The translations under genes were made by a program, and so were the position numbers. The notes beneath the pieces are model-generated. The model was not told the DNA's origin and did not search any database. It saw only the letters and a list, made by a program, of their open reading frames with translations. A DNA stretch of 64,000 bases. It comes from Colias croceus. Lineage: Eukaryota; Arthropoda; Insecta; Lepidoptera; Pieridae. The stretch covers positions 2,852,001 to 2,916,000 of the forward strand of contig NC_059555.1 in NCBI RefSeq assembly GCF_905220415.1, written 5' to 3'. This document shows, piece after piece, positions 54,061 to 64,000 of this stretch (its first letter is position 1; each line of letters begins with the position of its first letter).

Positions 54061-55292
54061 AAAGAAGAATGGGTTAGTAAAATGCGAGCTAATCGAGCGG
54101 TCTTGTTCACGAGTTGGAATCAGTCAAAGCTCTTTTAAACATTATTGGAACGAAGTTCCTTATGGCGCGTTGTGAAAGGGGGCTAGACGAAAAAAATTCT
54201 TACGAATAGTTGTCACGACACTTTTTGCTAGAGTTGTAAGCCGTGCGGCGTGCGCGTGGTCTGTCTGTCTCTCTCTAACTTAACACTTCCTTCCATCCGG
54301 ATGTCTCTTGACATCGCTCAAGCTTTTTTATGAGCTATACTTGTATGTTTGTATGTAACCGACTATTTTATTCAGTTATGACCCATTTTAAACGGAAAGA
54401 TATAATTCAAACTTTGTACAATTATCAAGGATCGGTTTTTAAAACGATATTTATTATTATTTGTCTTAAAGATATTTAATTTTTTATTTTTCCCATTAGT
54501 TTCACAGAACTGGAGAAATAATAGATCGTATCAGGCTTCGATGGAGTGATTACGATTCAGTTATACACGAGCTGGAGCTTTTCAAATTGGTAGTCAAACT
54601 TAATAGAGTTATGTATTCACCAATTAACTTATTCATTCTAAATAGGCTTCTTATATTCAAGGTACGTAAATAAATTATTTTGTAGTCATTTACTCGCTGA
54701 CCCGGCAAGCTTAGTTCTGCCAGGATAATTTTATTACTTAGCATATAAAAACAAAATTGTTTGCGAGATATGCTCACTGCTCAGCCATTATTACAAAGTA
54801 CAAAGACGTTTAGACTTCGATCTTTGAAACTACGCAGTCGATTTTGATGAGGTTTTTTCAATGGATAAAATGATTCAAAATCAAGGTTTTATGGTTCTTT
54901 TGCATTTAGTAGATATGTCTATAAGAATCTTCAAAAAGTTTACTTTCTGGTATTAGTAGGTTCTTAAAAATATAAATACGTTACATATCCGCAGTTTAAA
55001 TTCAACCTAAAATTTTAAAGTAATTCAGGAGATAGTCAGCCAATTTATGATGTCGTTGCAGTCAATATTACAACATAAAGACTCCAGGAAATGGACTAGA
55101 ATTTGATAACAAGTTCAAAAAACACGTATTGAGAATTTTTTACTTCTTTCAATTAAAAAAGTTTTTTTTTGCGATTGATGATAATACTAACCTACAGATT
55201 GTCATTTGAGTATAATAATAATGTAATTTTTTTAGGTTTTAGGGTGCTCTTTAACCTATTTAATTACAATTATTCAATTCCATCAATTATAA

Positions 55293-56600
55293 TTGCGATT
55301 CCTGAATTGAAAATTGAATTGAATATCGTGTAAGAAGAGTGACTGCATATTTGGATCAAATTTGTAAAAGAAGAAATGAGATACCTAATATTTATCGCAC
55401 GATACATCAAATTATAATTCTGATTTGGACTTTGAAAAGTAGGATTAGCACATTAAAACAAGAATTACCAGAAAACCTTCCTATAGAATTATTGTACTAA
55501 CTGCTTATACAAATTGATGTTTTATGTGAGCTTTAACATTTTCTCTGTAATATTGATCGTTGTTTTGTGTGAAAAAAGCAAATAAAATAATGTTGTGTGT
55601 GTGCGGTTTTTTTTATTTAACCTATAATATCTACCTAGAATACAGATAGAATATAGATAGAATATAATATAGAATATAATATTTATCACCATAAAATAAT
55701 TTTTAGATAATAACAATTATACACTCAAGCCGCTATTGAACATTTAGGCTGAATTATTTTTGATTACCTTGAAACTATTAATAATGATTGTTATAAAATA
55801 AATAAAATATCCTTTATTGAATTATTATGTACCGTTAGGCAAAAATAAAAAATACAAGAGTTACATTACATTACACAGTTATTGAAATAATGCAAAAAAG
55901 TATCAATTTAGAAATCATAAATATTAACGCAGAAGCCCGGGCATAAAATGCCAAGATGCTGCTACCAAAGTTCGTTTATAATCGAGTTACTAGAAGTTAA
56001 AAGAATAGTATTCCTAAATCTAGCAATGCCTGATCAATGCATCGAGAACCGGCACGCAATGTGCGCGTGTTATACATATAAACAGTTGCATTTAATTTAT
56101 CATTATACATTCTTCAGATTCACAGACACATTGGAGAGGAGAAAATATTTAATTCTGAGGAATTAACAAATGTACTATTATAATGTATCGCATTCAGTGC
56201 TGGATACAATATAATAATAAACTCGAGAAGATAATTTTTAAATCAATTATTGTAACGTCCATTTACGTTACTAAAATTTAACCCATTGAGCCCCAAGCGG
56301 CCCGATCGGTCCACTACACAATAGATTTTCTATTGTGTCTGTGATTCCGGGGCCTGAGTACTTTTTTGTGCTATATAAGGTCTTTTATGTTATGAACCAA
56401 TTGAAATATGAAAAGTATTAATAAAAAATAAAAATATATTTGTACGCCTGTGAAAAAAATAATATTGATTTTTCATGAAAAAATTTTGCTTGCGCCCTTG
56501 TCTGCGTCACATAATAATTGTAGGAATATATTTTCACAGGCCTCATCATTTTAGATATTTGTACAGAAATTCACAGGAGGTCAATGTTTTATATGTATAC
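55293..56600. other. Intergenic region downstream of the gustatory receptor gene
   Basis: A possible AATAAA for the receptor is at 55581-55586, about 290 bases after the stop. One 74-bp repeat with an internal hairpin lies at 56272-56345. I see no other gene or nameable element. Confidence 0.4.
56272..56345. repeat. Short repeat with CACAATAGA...TCTATTGTG hairpin, copy 1
   Basis: CCATTGAGCCCCAAGCGGCC, CGATCGGTCCAC and CACAATAGATTTTCTATTGTG, then TCTGTGATTCCG. The second copy, in the same orientation, is at 58772-58848. Confidence 0.65.
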
Positions 56601-57045
56601 TAGCTTCCGCCCGCGACTCCGTCCGCACGGATATCCGTCTTCGCGTGGATGGTTTATTTCTCCATTTTGAGTAACTCTGACAATGACATCTTATTAAAAA
56701 AAAAGAATCCACTGCGGGTAACGCAACGTGTGTTCGCGGTTCTACAGAACAACGTCTATGGATAAAACAGAAACATTAAGATTTTTTTTTCCACGTATTT
56801 TTTCCAGGATAAAAAGTATCCTATTTTATGCCTAGGATAATAAGGTATCATTATACCAAGTTTCATCGAAATCGAACCGTTACTTTTCACGTGATGTCAG
56901 CATATACAGACAGACAGAAAGACAGACAAAATTTTTTTTTAATCACATGTAATGTAGGTATGGTATCGATCCAGTACCACCCCCTGCTATTTATTTTTCA
57001 ATATTTTCAATGTACAGAATTGACCCTTCTACAGATTTATTATAG
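56601..57045 (+). mobile_element. (GACA)n-bearing Helitron-like repeat, fourth copy
   Basis: CTAGCTTCCGCCCGCGACTC to TACAGATTTATTATAGA, with a shorter GACA tract (about 56908-56930) interrupted by GAAA. Same order of blocks as 34763 and 47735. Confidence 0.6.
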
Positions 57046-57170
57046 ATTTAATACATAACATGATTTCCAAAATATGGATCTTCTTTTTTATTATCTAGGT
57101 ACTGCTCTTCGCCACAAATACTCGACACTTGTATCGAAAGTAATGAAACTGTGATCCATGCATGTATAGT

Positions 57171-57176
57171 TTTATT
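57171..57176 (-). terminator. Poly(A) signal of the acyl-CoA synthetase gene
   Basis: TTTATT here is AATAAA on the gene strand, about 80 bases beyond the stop codon. Confidence 0.45.
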
Positions 57177-57256
57177 TAATTTAATAATTGTAAGGTTAAA
57201 TAAAATAATTGTTGTTAAATAAAATAAATATCCCTAAATAAAACATGTTTTCTATC

Positions 57257-58050
57257 TTATTCTCTCGTAGTATTTGAGACAATATCTACAAGAGTTTTTC
57301 TTGCTATTTTCCCTGTAGCAGTCATTGGAAATTCCTTGAAAAACGCAACACCTCCGCGCAGTTCCTTGTTCACTGATAATTTTTCTGTAAATTAAAATAA
57401 AATGATGTTGTGATCAAATTTTTTTCAATGTGGGATGAAGAACTAGAATAAAAGTACCCAACTTAAGAAACAAAAAGATTTTTGCAGAACTCATAATTCT
57501 CTCGTTCTAGAATCTGGATGAGCATTGAGCATCTATATTTTTATATAATCTGGATATGGATGGCAGGATTGTGAAAAGCGATCAGAAAAAATATAATACA
57601 TGCGTACCAATAACAAGATCTTTGATTTCCTGTGCAGTTACACATGACAGTTCTTCTCGTATAACACACGCTGTTGGTCTTTCTCCATCTTCTGGATGAG
57701 CAATACCAACCACACAAACGTCTTTAACACCTTCATGAGTACGTATTACATCCTCTATTTGTCCAGGAAATACCTATATAGGTACAAATTATTCCATTAA
57801 TTTTATATTATTTTATGTTTTTGTAAATGTCTATTTACTTTATTACAACAATATTGAATTTTAACTTTCCTATATTTCTGAACAAGTTCAATTTTTTATA
57901 ATTAGTTATACAGAAGCAGAAGACATTTTAAAAACATGTAAATAGAAGGGAGTAAAATGAAGATGTTAAATAAAATAAAAAAATCACATTTCTTTAATTC
58001 TTGTACATTACACAAACAATAACATGCGAACACACATACACCCACACACA

Positions 58051-58133
<83 letters not shown>

Positions 58134-61100
58134 ACACACACACACACAAATCCATTCTACCAATTTTTAGAGTATTTTTATTTTTATGTATTACCTTATT
58201 TTTTAAGCTTTCTTTTAATTGTTAATGCCTAGTAATTGTTATGGAAGAGAAGCGCCTTCTAACACAAGTGAAATTTATCACTATGAAGGCACTTACCTCC
58301 AACCCGAGATGAAAACTTGTTTAAAAGAAATAAACAATTTTATTTATTTATTTATAATTCAATGGGGATCATTAAATATCTATTTCTGATATTTTGGCAA
58401 TGTTGGACCTGAAACTTACTTAACCTATTTTGTGTAAAATGTAACTTACTGAACAACCTTTCCATTTAATTATTGTTTTAATTCTATTGCCGAAATAATA
58501 AAAGCCATTTTCATCTCTGTAGTACAGATCACCTGTTTTGAAATACCCATCTTCAGAAAAAACTTTCTGCGTTTCTTCGGGATCATTGTAGTATTCCTGT
58601 AATTATAAATATCTATTTTTTAAATTTAACTATGAAAATTATCCTCATAATAGGCTTGTGTCTCAGCAGTGAGATCGTATATGGGCTGATAATGATGAAT
58701 TTAACTATGGACAATAAATTACAGTAATATTTTTGGTATTGTATTATTTTGATGATTTTGACAGCGATATAATTAATCCATTGAGCCCTGAGCGGCCCGA
58801 TCGGTCCACGACACAATAGATTTTCTATTGTGTCTGTGATTCCGAGGGCTGAGTTACTAAAATAGCTTCATAAGACCTTGAGGCATGGTCCTTTAATCCA
58901 CATTTCTCCAAGTACGTTGGGTTCCGTTACTTCATTCCCCGATTCGGGATCTACTAGCTAAAAACAAAGGAATGACTCATATTAAAAAAAGTAAAAAAAA
59001 GTCATCACTCGATGCTTGCCACACAAAAATATTTTACATTCTTTATTTATTCACAAATTTAAGTCTGAACCAGAATATACATTTCTATGGTAGGTATGTA
59101 TATAAATTTTATTGGTAAGTCACATAATCGTTAAATCGTTAATTATTTTTTGAAAGAAATAAAGACATGATTAAAATTAAATTAAATCTTTGGCATATTA
59201 TGATTATAATGTACATATAATGTATTTTGTAAAATTAAATTGTAGAACTGACATGATTAAAAAGAGCAACTATGGAGTTTTTTGCCGATTCTTCTCCATA
59301 GATACTGCTTTCCGAATCGGTGGTAAATGTTAAAATATGTAATGACGTTTCAAAAGTGCTTCTAAAAGAAGTCTAATTGAATAAATAAATGTTTGAGTTT
59401 GAATTATCTAACTAACTCTTATGTTAAAGGTATCTCTTCATTGTGTAAAGGTAAATCATTCAAAACCAAATCAAAAACTATATACTCATGTCTTAGATTA
59501 CAAAATAAAGTACAGATGGAGCATGACAACCACCCGTCGCCCTTGTCAAAGAAAATACGAAATCAAAAACAAATACGTCGCTGCACCAGTGCTATAGCGC
59601 ATAAAGTGTCATGCAATACGTCAAAAAGGGTTTGCAATTTTAGTAAATAAATGCCGTCTTGTGATAATAAAACGCTGTAAAATTTGTTCCCGAAAACAAA
59701 AAAAAGATAAAACTTCGTTTCACAGGTTTCTGTAGATTATTTGGCTGATTTATTTCTTTAATACGAATAATAATTTTACAGATATGAAGGAATACAAAAC
59801 TTCAACGTATGTTGCCAGTATTTTGAAAATGAATTTGCCATTTTTATTGGTAAAACGGTAAAACGGTTAAAAGATCTTCAGGGTAATGCTGTTGTATTTT
59901 TCGATCGTGAATGTGATTATTTGTATAGTGCACCTTGAACCTGTAGTTCATGATCATTATTAGATTATTTTAATAAGCATAATACATTATTTTGTTACTT
60001 TTATAAAGCTTAAAAAAGTCATAGTCGTTTTCGCTAGCGATTTAATTTATGTGAACTCCATGATGGATATGATGAAAATAAAATGTCCCGTATTCTCGAC
60101 TAAAAACTACCGCTATTCGTATTAATATATTATGAAAAATAAAAAATAATATAATTATTATAGTTAATATTGAAACTTTTTTTATGTAATTTATTTAATA
60201 AAAAATGGAATACAATTATTTTGTCCATATATAACTTTAGTAGGCAGGTACTTTATGTAATAAAAGAATTTAAATAAAAATTAAAACTTGACTTCTCATT
60301 TATGTATATAGCCTACGTCACTACCGCCACTAACATAATAATTCAGATCATTGCAATGAAACCTCACAACTCAAAATCGGTCCAACGGTTTATACTGCAG
60401 GGCGTGTCAAAGAAATATTATACATACATCCATAAACTCGAAAAACATAACCCTCTTTTTTCCGTAGTCGGGGAAAAATTTGGGAAATTTTTCAATATCT
60501 GGCAACATTACACGCACACAGAAGCACCGTGTACGTACGGTGCAGCGGCGAAATGACAGCACACATAGCTTTATTGAAAATGACGATAAATTATTCGGTT
60601 TAGTTCGGCAACGCTCCATCTGTCTTTTATTTTGTAATCTAAGACTCATGTATTCAATATCAAAATAATAAATCATACCTTATGACTAAAACATGGTAGT
60701 AAGGATTTTCCACAGCTACCAAGTGGACACCCCTCAGTATAGTTAAAGATATGTCCAACGGTTTCCGTTTGCCCTACATTTTCAAATAGCCTTGAATCTT
60801 CCCTCATACAATTCTAAAAAGATAACAAAAATTGTATAGTGTTTGTTTGTAATCACTATCTCATCTTTTGACAATCATCATGAGTACAAAATACATTTCC
60901 AATACAGTTTATTGTTTATAATTATTATTCAACATTAAGATTGCACTTCTGAATAATATACGGTGAAGATTATTAAAAAAAAATCTATCTCTATATATAG
61001 ATATAAAACTCAAAGGTGACTGATATAGTGATCTATCAACGCACAGCCCAAACCACTGGACGTATCGGGCTGTTGGCATGCAGGTAGATGTCATAACGTT

Positions 61101-64000
61101 GGCGTCCCCTAAGAAAGGATTTCCCGAAATTCTTGCGGAAACGGGGATGCACGAACAAAGTCGTGGACGGAAGCCAGTATCTATATTATTGGAAAAAAAC
61201 CTATTCCCTCTTTTTCTTATCAAAGTTTAATATGATCGGTAAAAAAATAGGATTTATTTATATTTAGAATTAGTCTTAAACATACCTTTACTTCCAAAAA
61301 TAATTGATCATTAATTTTTTCCCCAACTCCTGCGATTACACCGAAACAAGTGAGATCAACTTGGTCTTTCCTTTTGATAACCTCTGCCAATATGTGGGGA
61401 TTTAGATAAGTAGATATCGGCTGAAATTAAAATAATTATATAGTTCATATTTTAATACATCGACAGCAACATCTCTTAGGTATGTACTAAATTTATTTTT
61501 GAATTCAAAAATTGCTAGGAGTTCGAAAATTTCCTGAAAAATACGTGATGAAAATATAGTTATCTACACTAATATTATAAAGAGGAAAACTTTGTTTGTT
61601 TGTTTGATTGTAATGAAAAGGCTCATAAACTACTGGACCGATTTTAAAAATTCTTTCACCATTCGAAAGCTACATTATCCACGAGTAATATAGGCTATAT
61701 CTTATCACGCTAAGACCAACAGGAGCGGAGCCACGCGGGTGAAACCGCGCGGCACAGCTAGTCTTTAATAAAGAAAAAATATAAAAGATATATGTACAAT
61801 GTACATACCTTATATTTATTGATCATGTTAATAATAATATCTATATTATTGAGAATGGAACTTTGAAGTTTGCACTGTCCCAGAAGAGGTAATGAAATTA
61901 ATGCAACGTAATTCCCTATTGCATTTACTGGTGATAATTGTAACGAATTTGTTCCCCTTCTAAAAGAAAAGCATATTAATATAAACTACATATACCAAGT
62001 TCTTAGAAAATGTATTGTTAGATGTATCTTGGTATTTATATAAAAGAGCGGTCCGCCTCGTTTCGCCCGTGGTAAGTTTACGTTTTCAATACAATACAAT
62101 ACAAAATTCTTTATTTAACACACACAGGTAAAGAAGATAAGAAAAAGAAAAGTGAAAAACATAATATAATATATATAAGACACAATATGTTAAATAGGCG
62201 GCCTTATCGCTTTCAAGCGATCTCTGCCAGACAACCTTTGGATAGGATTAGTTTTATGCAATAGAATGAGATAGGTGGTGTTTAAATTAAATAACATTAA
62301 AAAAGACAACAGACAAAAAAAAGATATATTAGTTAGGTAGAAATAATTAGAACCTTTCTCTTACTTAGGAATATTATAAAAAAAAATAATTAACGAAAAT
62401 CGGTCCAGCCGTTCTCGAGTTTATCGCTTAGCACTACATTTACTAAATTGGCTGATAATAATTTTAAACGTTCGGAAAGCAGTTCAACGTGTCAACGGTA
62501 AACTGCTTTCTGAACCGTTTGTAAACGGTTAAAAAAAGAAATGTTGGAATTTGCTTTTAAAAAATAAATAAAACCTTATCCTCCCTTTTACTCACATGAT
62601 GTCCATTATATCAAAATATTTTCTAATATCATGTATACATTTCGTATATATTGGCGTTTGGGTGAAAGCAACAGCCTTTGTTTTACCCGTGCTTCCACTT
62701 GTACATATAAGAAATTGGCAAGTGTTGTCTGGATCGATTTCTGCAATCCTATAAATTGAGGAACCAAAATGGAAAAAGGTAAAGAAGATAAAGGTAACAG
62801 TAGTAAAGTAACAGTACAGTAAGTAAGTACCCGAAATTTTGTGTCAGTGTTTCGGGTCATTTGTAACAGGATGGCGGTTCTACAGGGGTCTTAGTAGGTA
62901 CGCAATGACAAAAAGAAAAATGATGGTCAGAACGCTGATACCGGATACCTTAAGATACTGTAATATTTTATAGAAGAGAATCTTAACATAAAATATTATA
63001 GTATCTTCACCGTGTGTTTTAAACAAGGTTTATCCGATTAAGACCACCAAGTAACAGCAGTTACGAGATATCTAACAGTTTTTGTAATATTGCTTTGCCA
63101 AAGTGATAAAATGTCTTACTTAAATTTTCCCTCTGCTTTGTCGTCGTCATATTTTTTAATGAATTCTGACCATGCTTTGTATCCATGTCCAAATGCAACA
63201 ATTTTTGTGTTCAATTTCAAGTCTTGTTCCACTTTCTTATACGTTTCAAAGAAGTTTCTTTCACAAAACGCTATTTTTGGTTTTGTTATAGCGAAAAGAT
63301 CTTTAATCTCATCTGTAAATATAAAATACGCCCGATATAAATACTGAATCAAATTCACAAACCTCCTATCTCACATTTACCATTTACTAAAAAAATAGAG
63401 TTGTCCTAATAATGTACTTACGATATTTATAATAAGGAGAAACACCAAAACTAATCATGCCATTAAAAATGGCGCTATACATGGGTATACTCATATCCAA
63501 GTGATTCCATCCACCAACTGCTACCACGTCACCAACCTTTAGACCAAAGTTACGAAGGCATTTGGCCAATTTAATAGAACGGCTTAGAACCGAGCCAAAT
63601 GTCTCTGCTTCTCCTGTTGCTCCATCAATCTAGAATATATTATAATTTTTTGGAAACAGAAATAATGTAATTGGTATTATTGAAGGAAGGAAGGAAGTTT
63701 ATATAATGTAATAGTGAAAGGGAGTGAAAACGTGGAAAATTTCATAAAAATATCCGTATTTAATGAATTGTGTATAAGACCAGGCACTCTAAAATAATTT
63801 CTGGCACTGAGAGACCGATTAGACCGCCTAGCCGTAATGAAGTTGAATATCGCGTGCGCTCTTTGATCGCGTTCGAGCTCGAAACTAAATCTCGTAAGTC
63901 TCAATTCTTATTTCGTTTATATAACGAAAGTAATAATTAACCTAGAGAAAAAATAATCAATACCATAAAATATCTTGGGATTGGATGGTAAACTATATTT
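57257..64000 (-). CDS. Luciferase-like / 4-coumarate-CoA ligase-like acyl-CoA synthetase (N-terminus outside window)
   Basis: Eleven exons in coding order: 64000-63964 (partial), 63629-63422, 63312-63120, 62748-62596, 61959-61809, 61420-61286, 60813-60679, 58957-58877, 58596-58450, 57773-57608 and 57384-57257. They give 510 residues plus TAA in one frame; the family has about 530-550, so only a short N-terminus is missing. These enzymes adenylate a fatty or aromatic acid and pass it to CoA. Visible are NIVYHPIPRYFMIDGATGE, the phosphate loop CTSGSTGKTKAVAFT (family S/T-S-G-T-T-G-x-P-K-G-V; Pro is Thr and Gly is Ala here), NVGQTETVG (Y-G-x-T-E), YFKTGDLYYRDENGFYYFG, then NRIKTIIKWKG, and the catalytic Lys in TATGKIARK. 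The C-terminus NTTRE lacks the SKL-type peroxisomal signal of luciferases. A poly(A) signal is at 57176-57171. The substrate is unknown. Confidence 0.92.
58015..58152 (+). repeat. Long (CA)n microsatellite, interrupted
   Basis: Mostly CA units with CG, TA and CT interruptions over about 135 bases, in an intron of the synthetase gene. The Thr/His frame it produces is not a gene. Confidence 0.95.
58772..58848. repeat. Short repeat with hairpin, copy 2
   Basis: Matches 56272-56345 with few changes (CCATTGAGCCCTGAGCGGCC, then the same CACAATAGATTTTCTATTGTG hairpin). It ends about 28 bases from the exon at 58877. Confidence 0.65.
59262..59402 (+). mobile_element. Non-LTR retrotransposon 3' end
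   Basis: CTATGGAGTTTTTTGCCGAT, CTGCTTTCCGAATCGGTGGT and AATAAATAAATGTTTGAGTT correspond to the reverse copy at 49277-49410. It lies in a synthetase intron. Confidence 0.6.
59490..60655. mobile_element. Possible 1.1-kb TIR element in a synthetase intron
   Basis: GTCTTAGATTACAAAATAAA followed by ACAGATGGAGC at about 59492-59523 is mirrored by GCTCCATCTGTCTTTTATTT and TGTAATCTAAGAC at about 60615-60648. The interior has no domain that I recognise; the outer boundaries are not certain. Confidence 0.45.
60973..61197 (+). mobile_element. Helitron-like or related dispersed repeat fragment
   Basis: AACTCAAAGGTGACTGATAT, ATCAACGCACAGCCCAAACC, GGCATGCAGGTAGATGTCAT and CTAAGAAAGGATTTCCCGAA resemble a common lepidopteran dispersed repeat. 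It lies in a synthetase intron. Confidence 0.45.
61567..61762 (+). mobile_element. Helitron-like unit in a synthetase intron
   Basis: ACACTAATATTATAAAGAGG to GAAACCGCGCGGCACAGCTAG, followed by T; same family as 1099, 25575 and 39255. Confidence 0.5.
62090..62290 (-). mobile_element. Non-LTR 3' tail (reverse) with ATACA repeat end
   Basis: CAATACAATACAATACAAAA, TTCTTTATTTAACACACACA and GCGATCTCTGCCAGACAACC, as in the tails at 8082 and 26030. The TTTATT is the reverse of an AATAAA-bearing 3' end. It is in a synthetase intron. Confidence 0.55.

Larger units (their letters stand above)
49484..55292 (+). pseudogene. Gustatory receptor-like gene with one in-frame TGA
   Basis: Nine exons: 49484-49610, 50872-51071, 51474-51609, 52172-52312, 52396-52488, 52816-53004, 53427-53536, 54500-54661 and 55236-55292. 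All GT-AG phases agree and give 404 codon positions plus TAA, a normal size for insect gustatory receptors (seven-pass ligand-gated channels of taste neurons). Visible are the start MDVFRKALLVSRWFCV, several hydrophobic helices (e.g. FSSIIFAHCFMVVVITFASV), the segment SYLTICDAVKIIKKYDGVSI, and the family end FILNRLLIFK followed by TYLITIIQF (T-Y-h5-Q-F signature). The only lesion seen is TGA at 50967-50969 (codon 75), directly before TGG, most simply a former TGG in an I-W-W run. It could be a young null allele, a readthrough stop or a sequence error. A short AG acceptor just before the ATG (49471-49472) suggests an upstream untranslated exon. Confidence 0.8.

Noticed and set aside
34930..56930. 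GACA tandem tracts as a CRISPR-like array
   Set aside because: They are 4-bp microsatellites inside dispersed Helitron-like repeats, without spacers, in an animal genome.
58001..58225. Open frame with a long Thr-His run
   Set aside because: It is the translation of a CA microsatellite in an intron.
62596..62748. Frameshift in the synthetase exon with the phosphate loop
   Set aside because: A first reading missed a TA pair at the TATATACG stretch; read correctly the exon is open and in phase.

Overview
The window is nuclear DNA of an insect, almost certainly a moth or butterfly. It is AT-rich, its genes have many small GT-AG exons, and it is packed with repeats of lepidopteran type: Helitron-like units with (GACA)n tracts, AACCGACTTCAAA-ended elements, non-LTR retrotransposon tails and many small fold-back MITEs. 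There is no operon logic; the five host genes are independent transcription units.

Layout. (1) 14-28145, plus strand: the last 33 exons of a type I fatty acid synthase-like gene (KS end, MAT, DH, linker, ER, KR, ACP, TE), open for 1,954 residues; its 5' end is outside the window. (2) 28572-34107, minus strand: a complete six-exon, 267-residue lipocalin of the apolipoprotein D/Lazarillo type with a signal peptide, convergent with the synthase. (3) 36860-45354, minus strand: a complete 12-exon, 575-residue lysosomal glucosylceramidase (GBA1 family) with both catalytic glutamates. (4) 49484-55292, plus strand: a nine-exon gustatory receptor-like gene of 404 codon positions whose only visible lesion is an in-frame TGA at codon 75. 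(5) 57257-64000, minus strand: an acyl/aryl-CoA synthetase or luciferase-like adenylate-forming enzyme, complete except for its first few dozen residues, which lie right of the window.

The most notable system is the synthase. Its reading frame and splice sites are intact, and the MAT and DH catalytic residues are kept. However, the KS histidine is Tyr, the ACP phosphopantetheine serine is Thr, the TE nucleophile position is Glu, the KR nucleotide-binding loop is gone and the ER loop is altered. This looks like a constrained but non-canonical or catalytically silent paralogue. Four of its introns also carry copies of the 3' end of the exon just upstream, splice donor included, and its exons are a mosaic of GC-rich and AT-rich codon use.

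The rest is mostly transposon debris. It includes two clear nested insertions with target-site duplications (48941-49113 and 31600-31847), a 5'-truncated Jockey/CR1-like LINE with an open reverse transcriptase inside a synthase intron, a mariner-type element whose two ends are inverted copies of the same 3' end, and several near-perfect hairpins. All exon borders are read by eye from the sequence and from family knowledge; no alignment or transcript was available.
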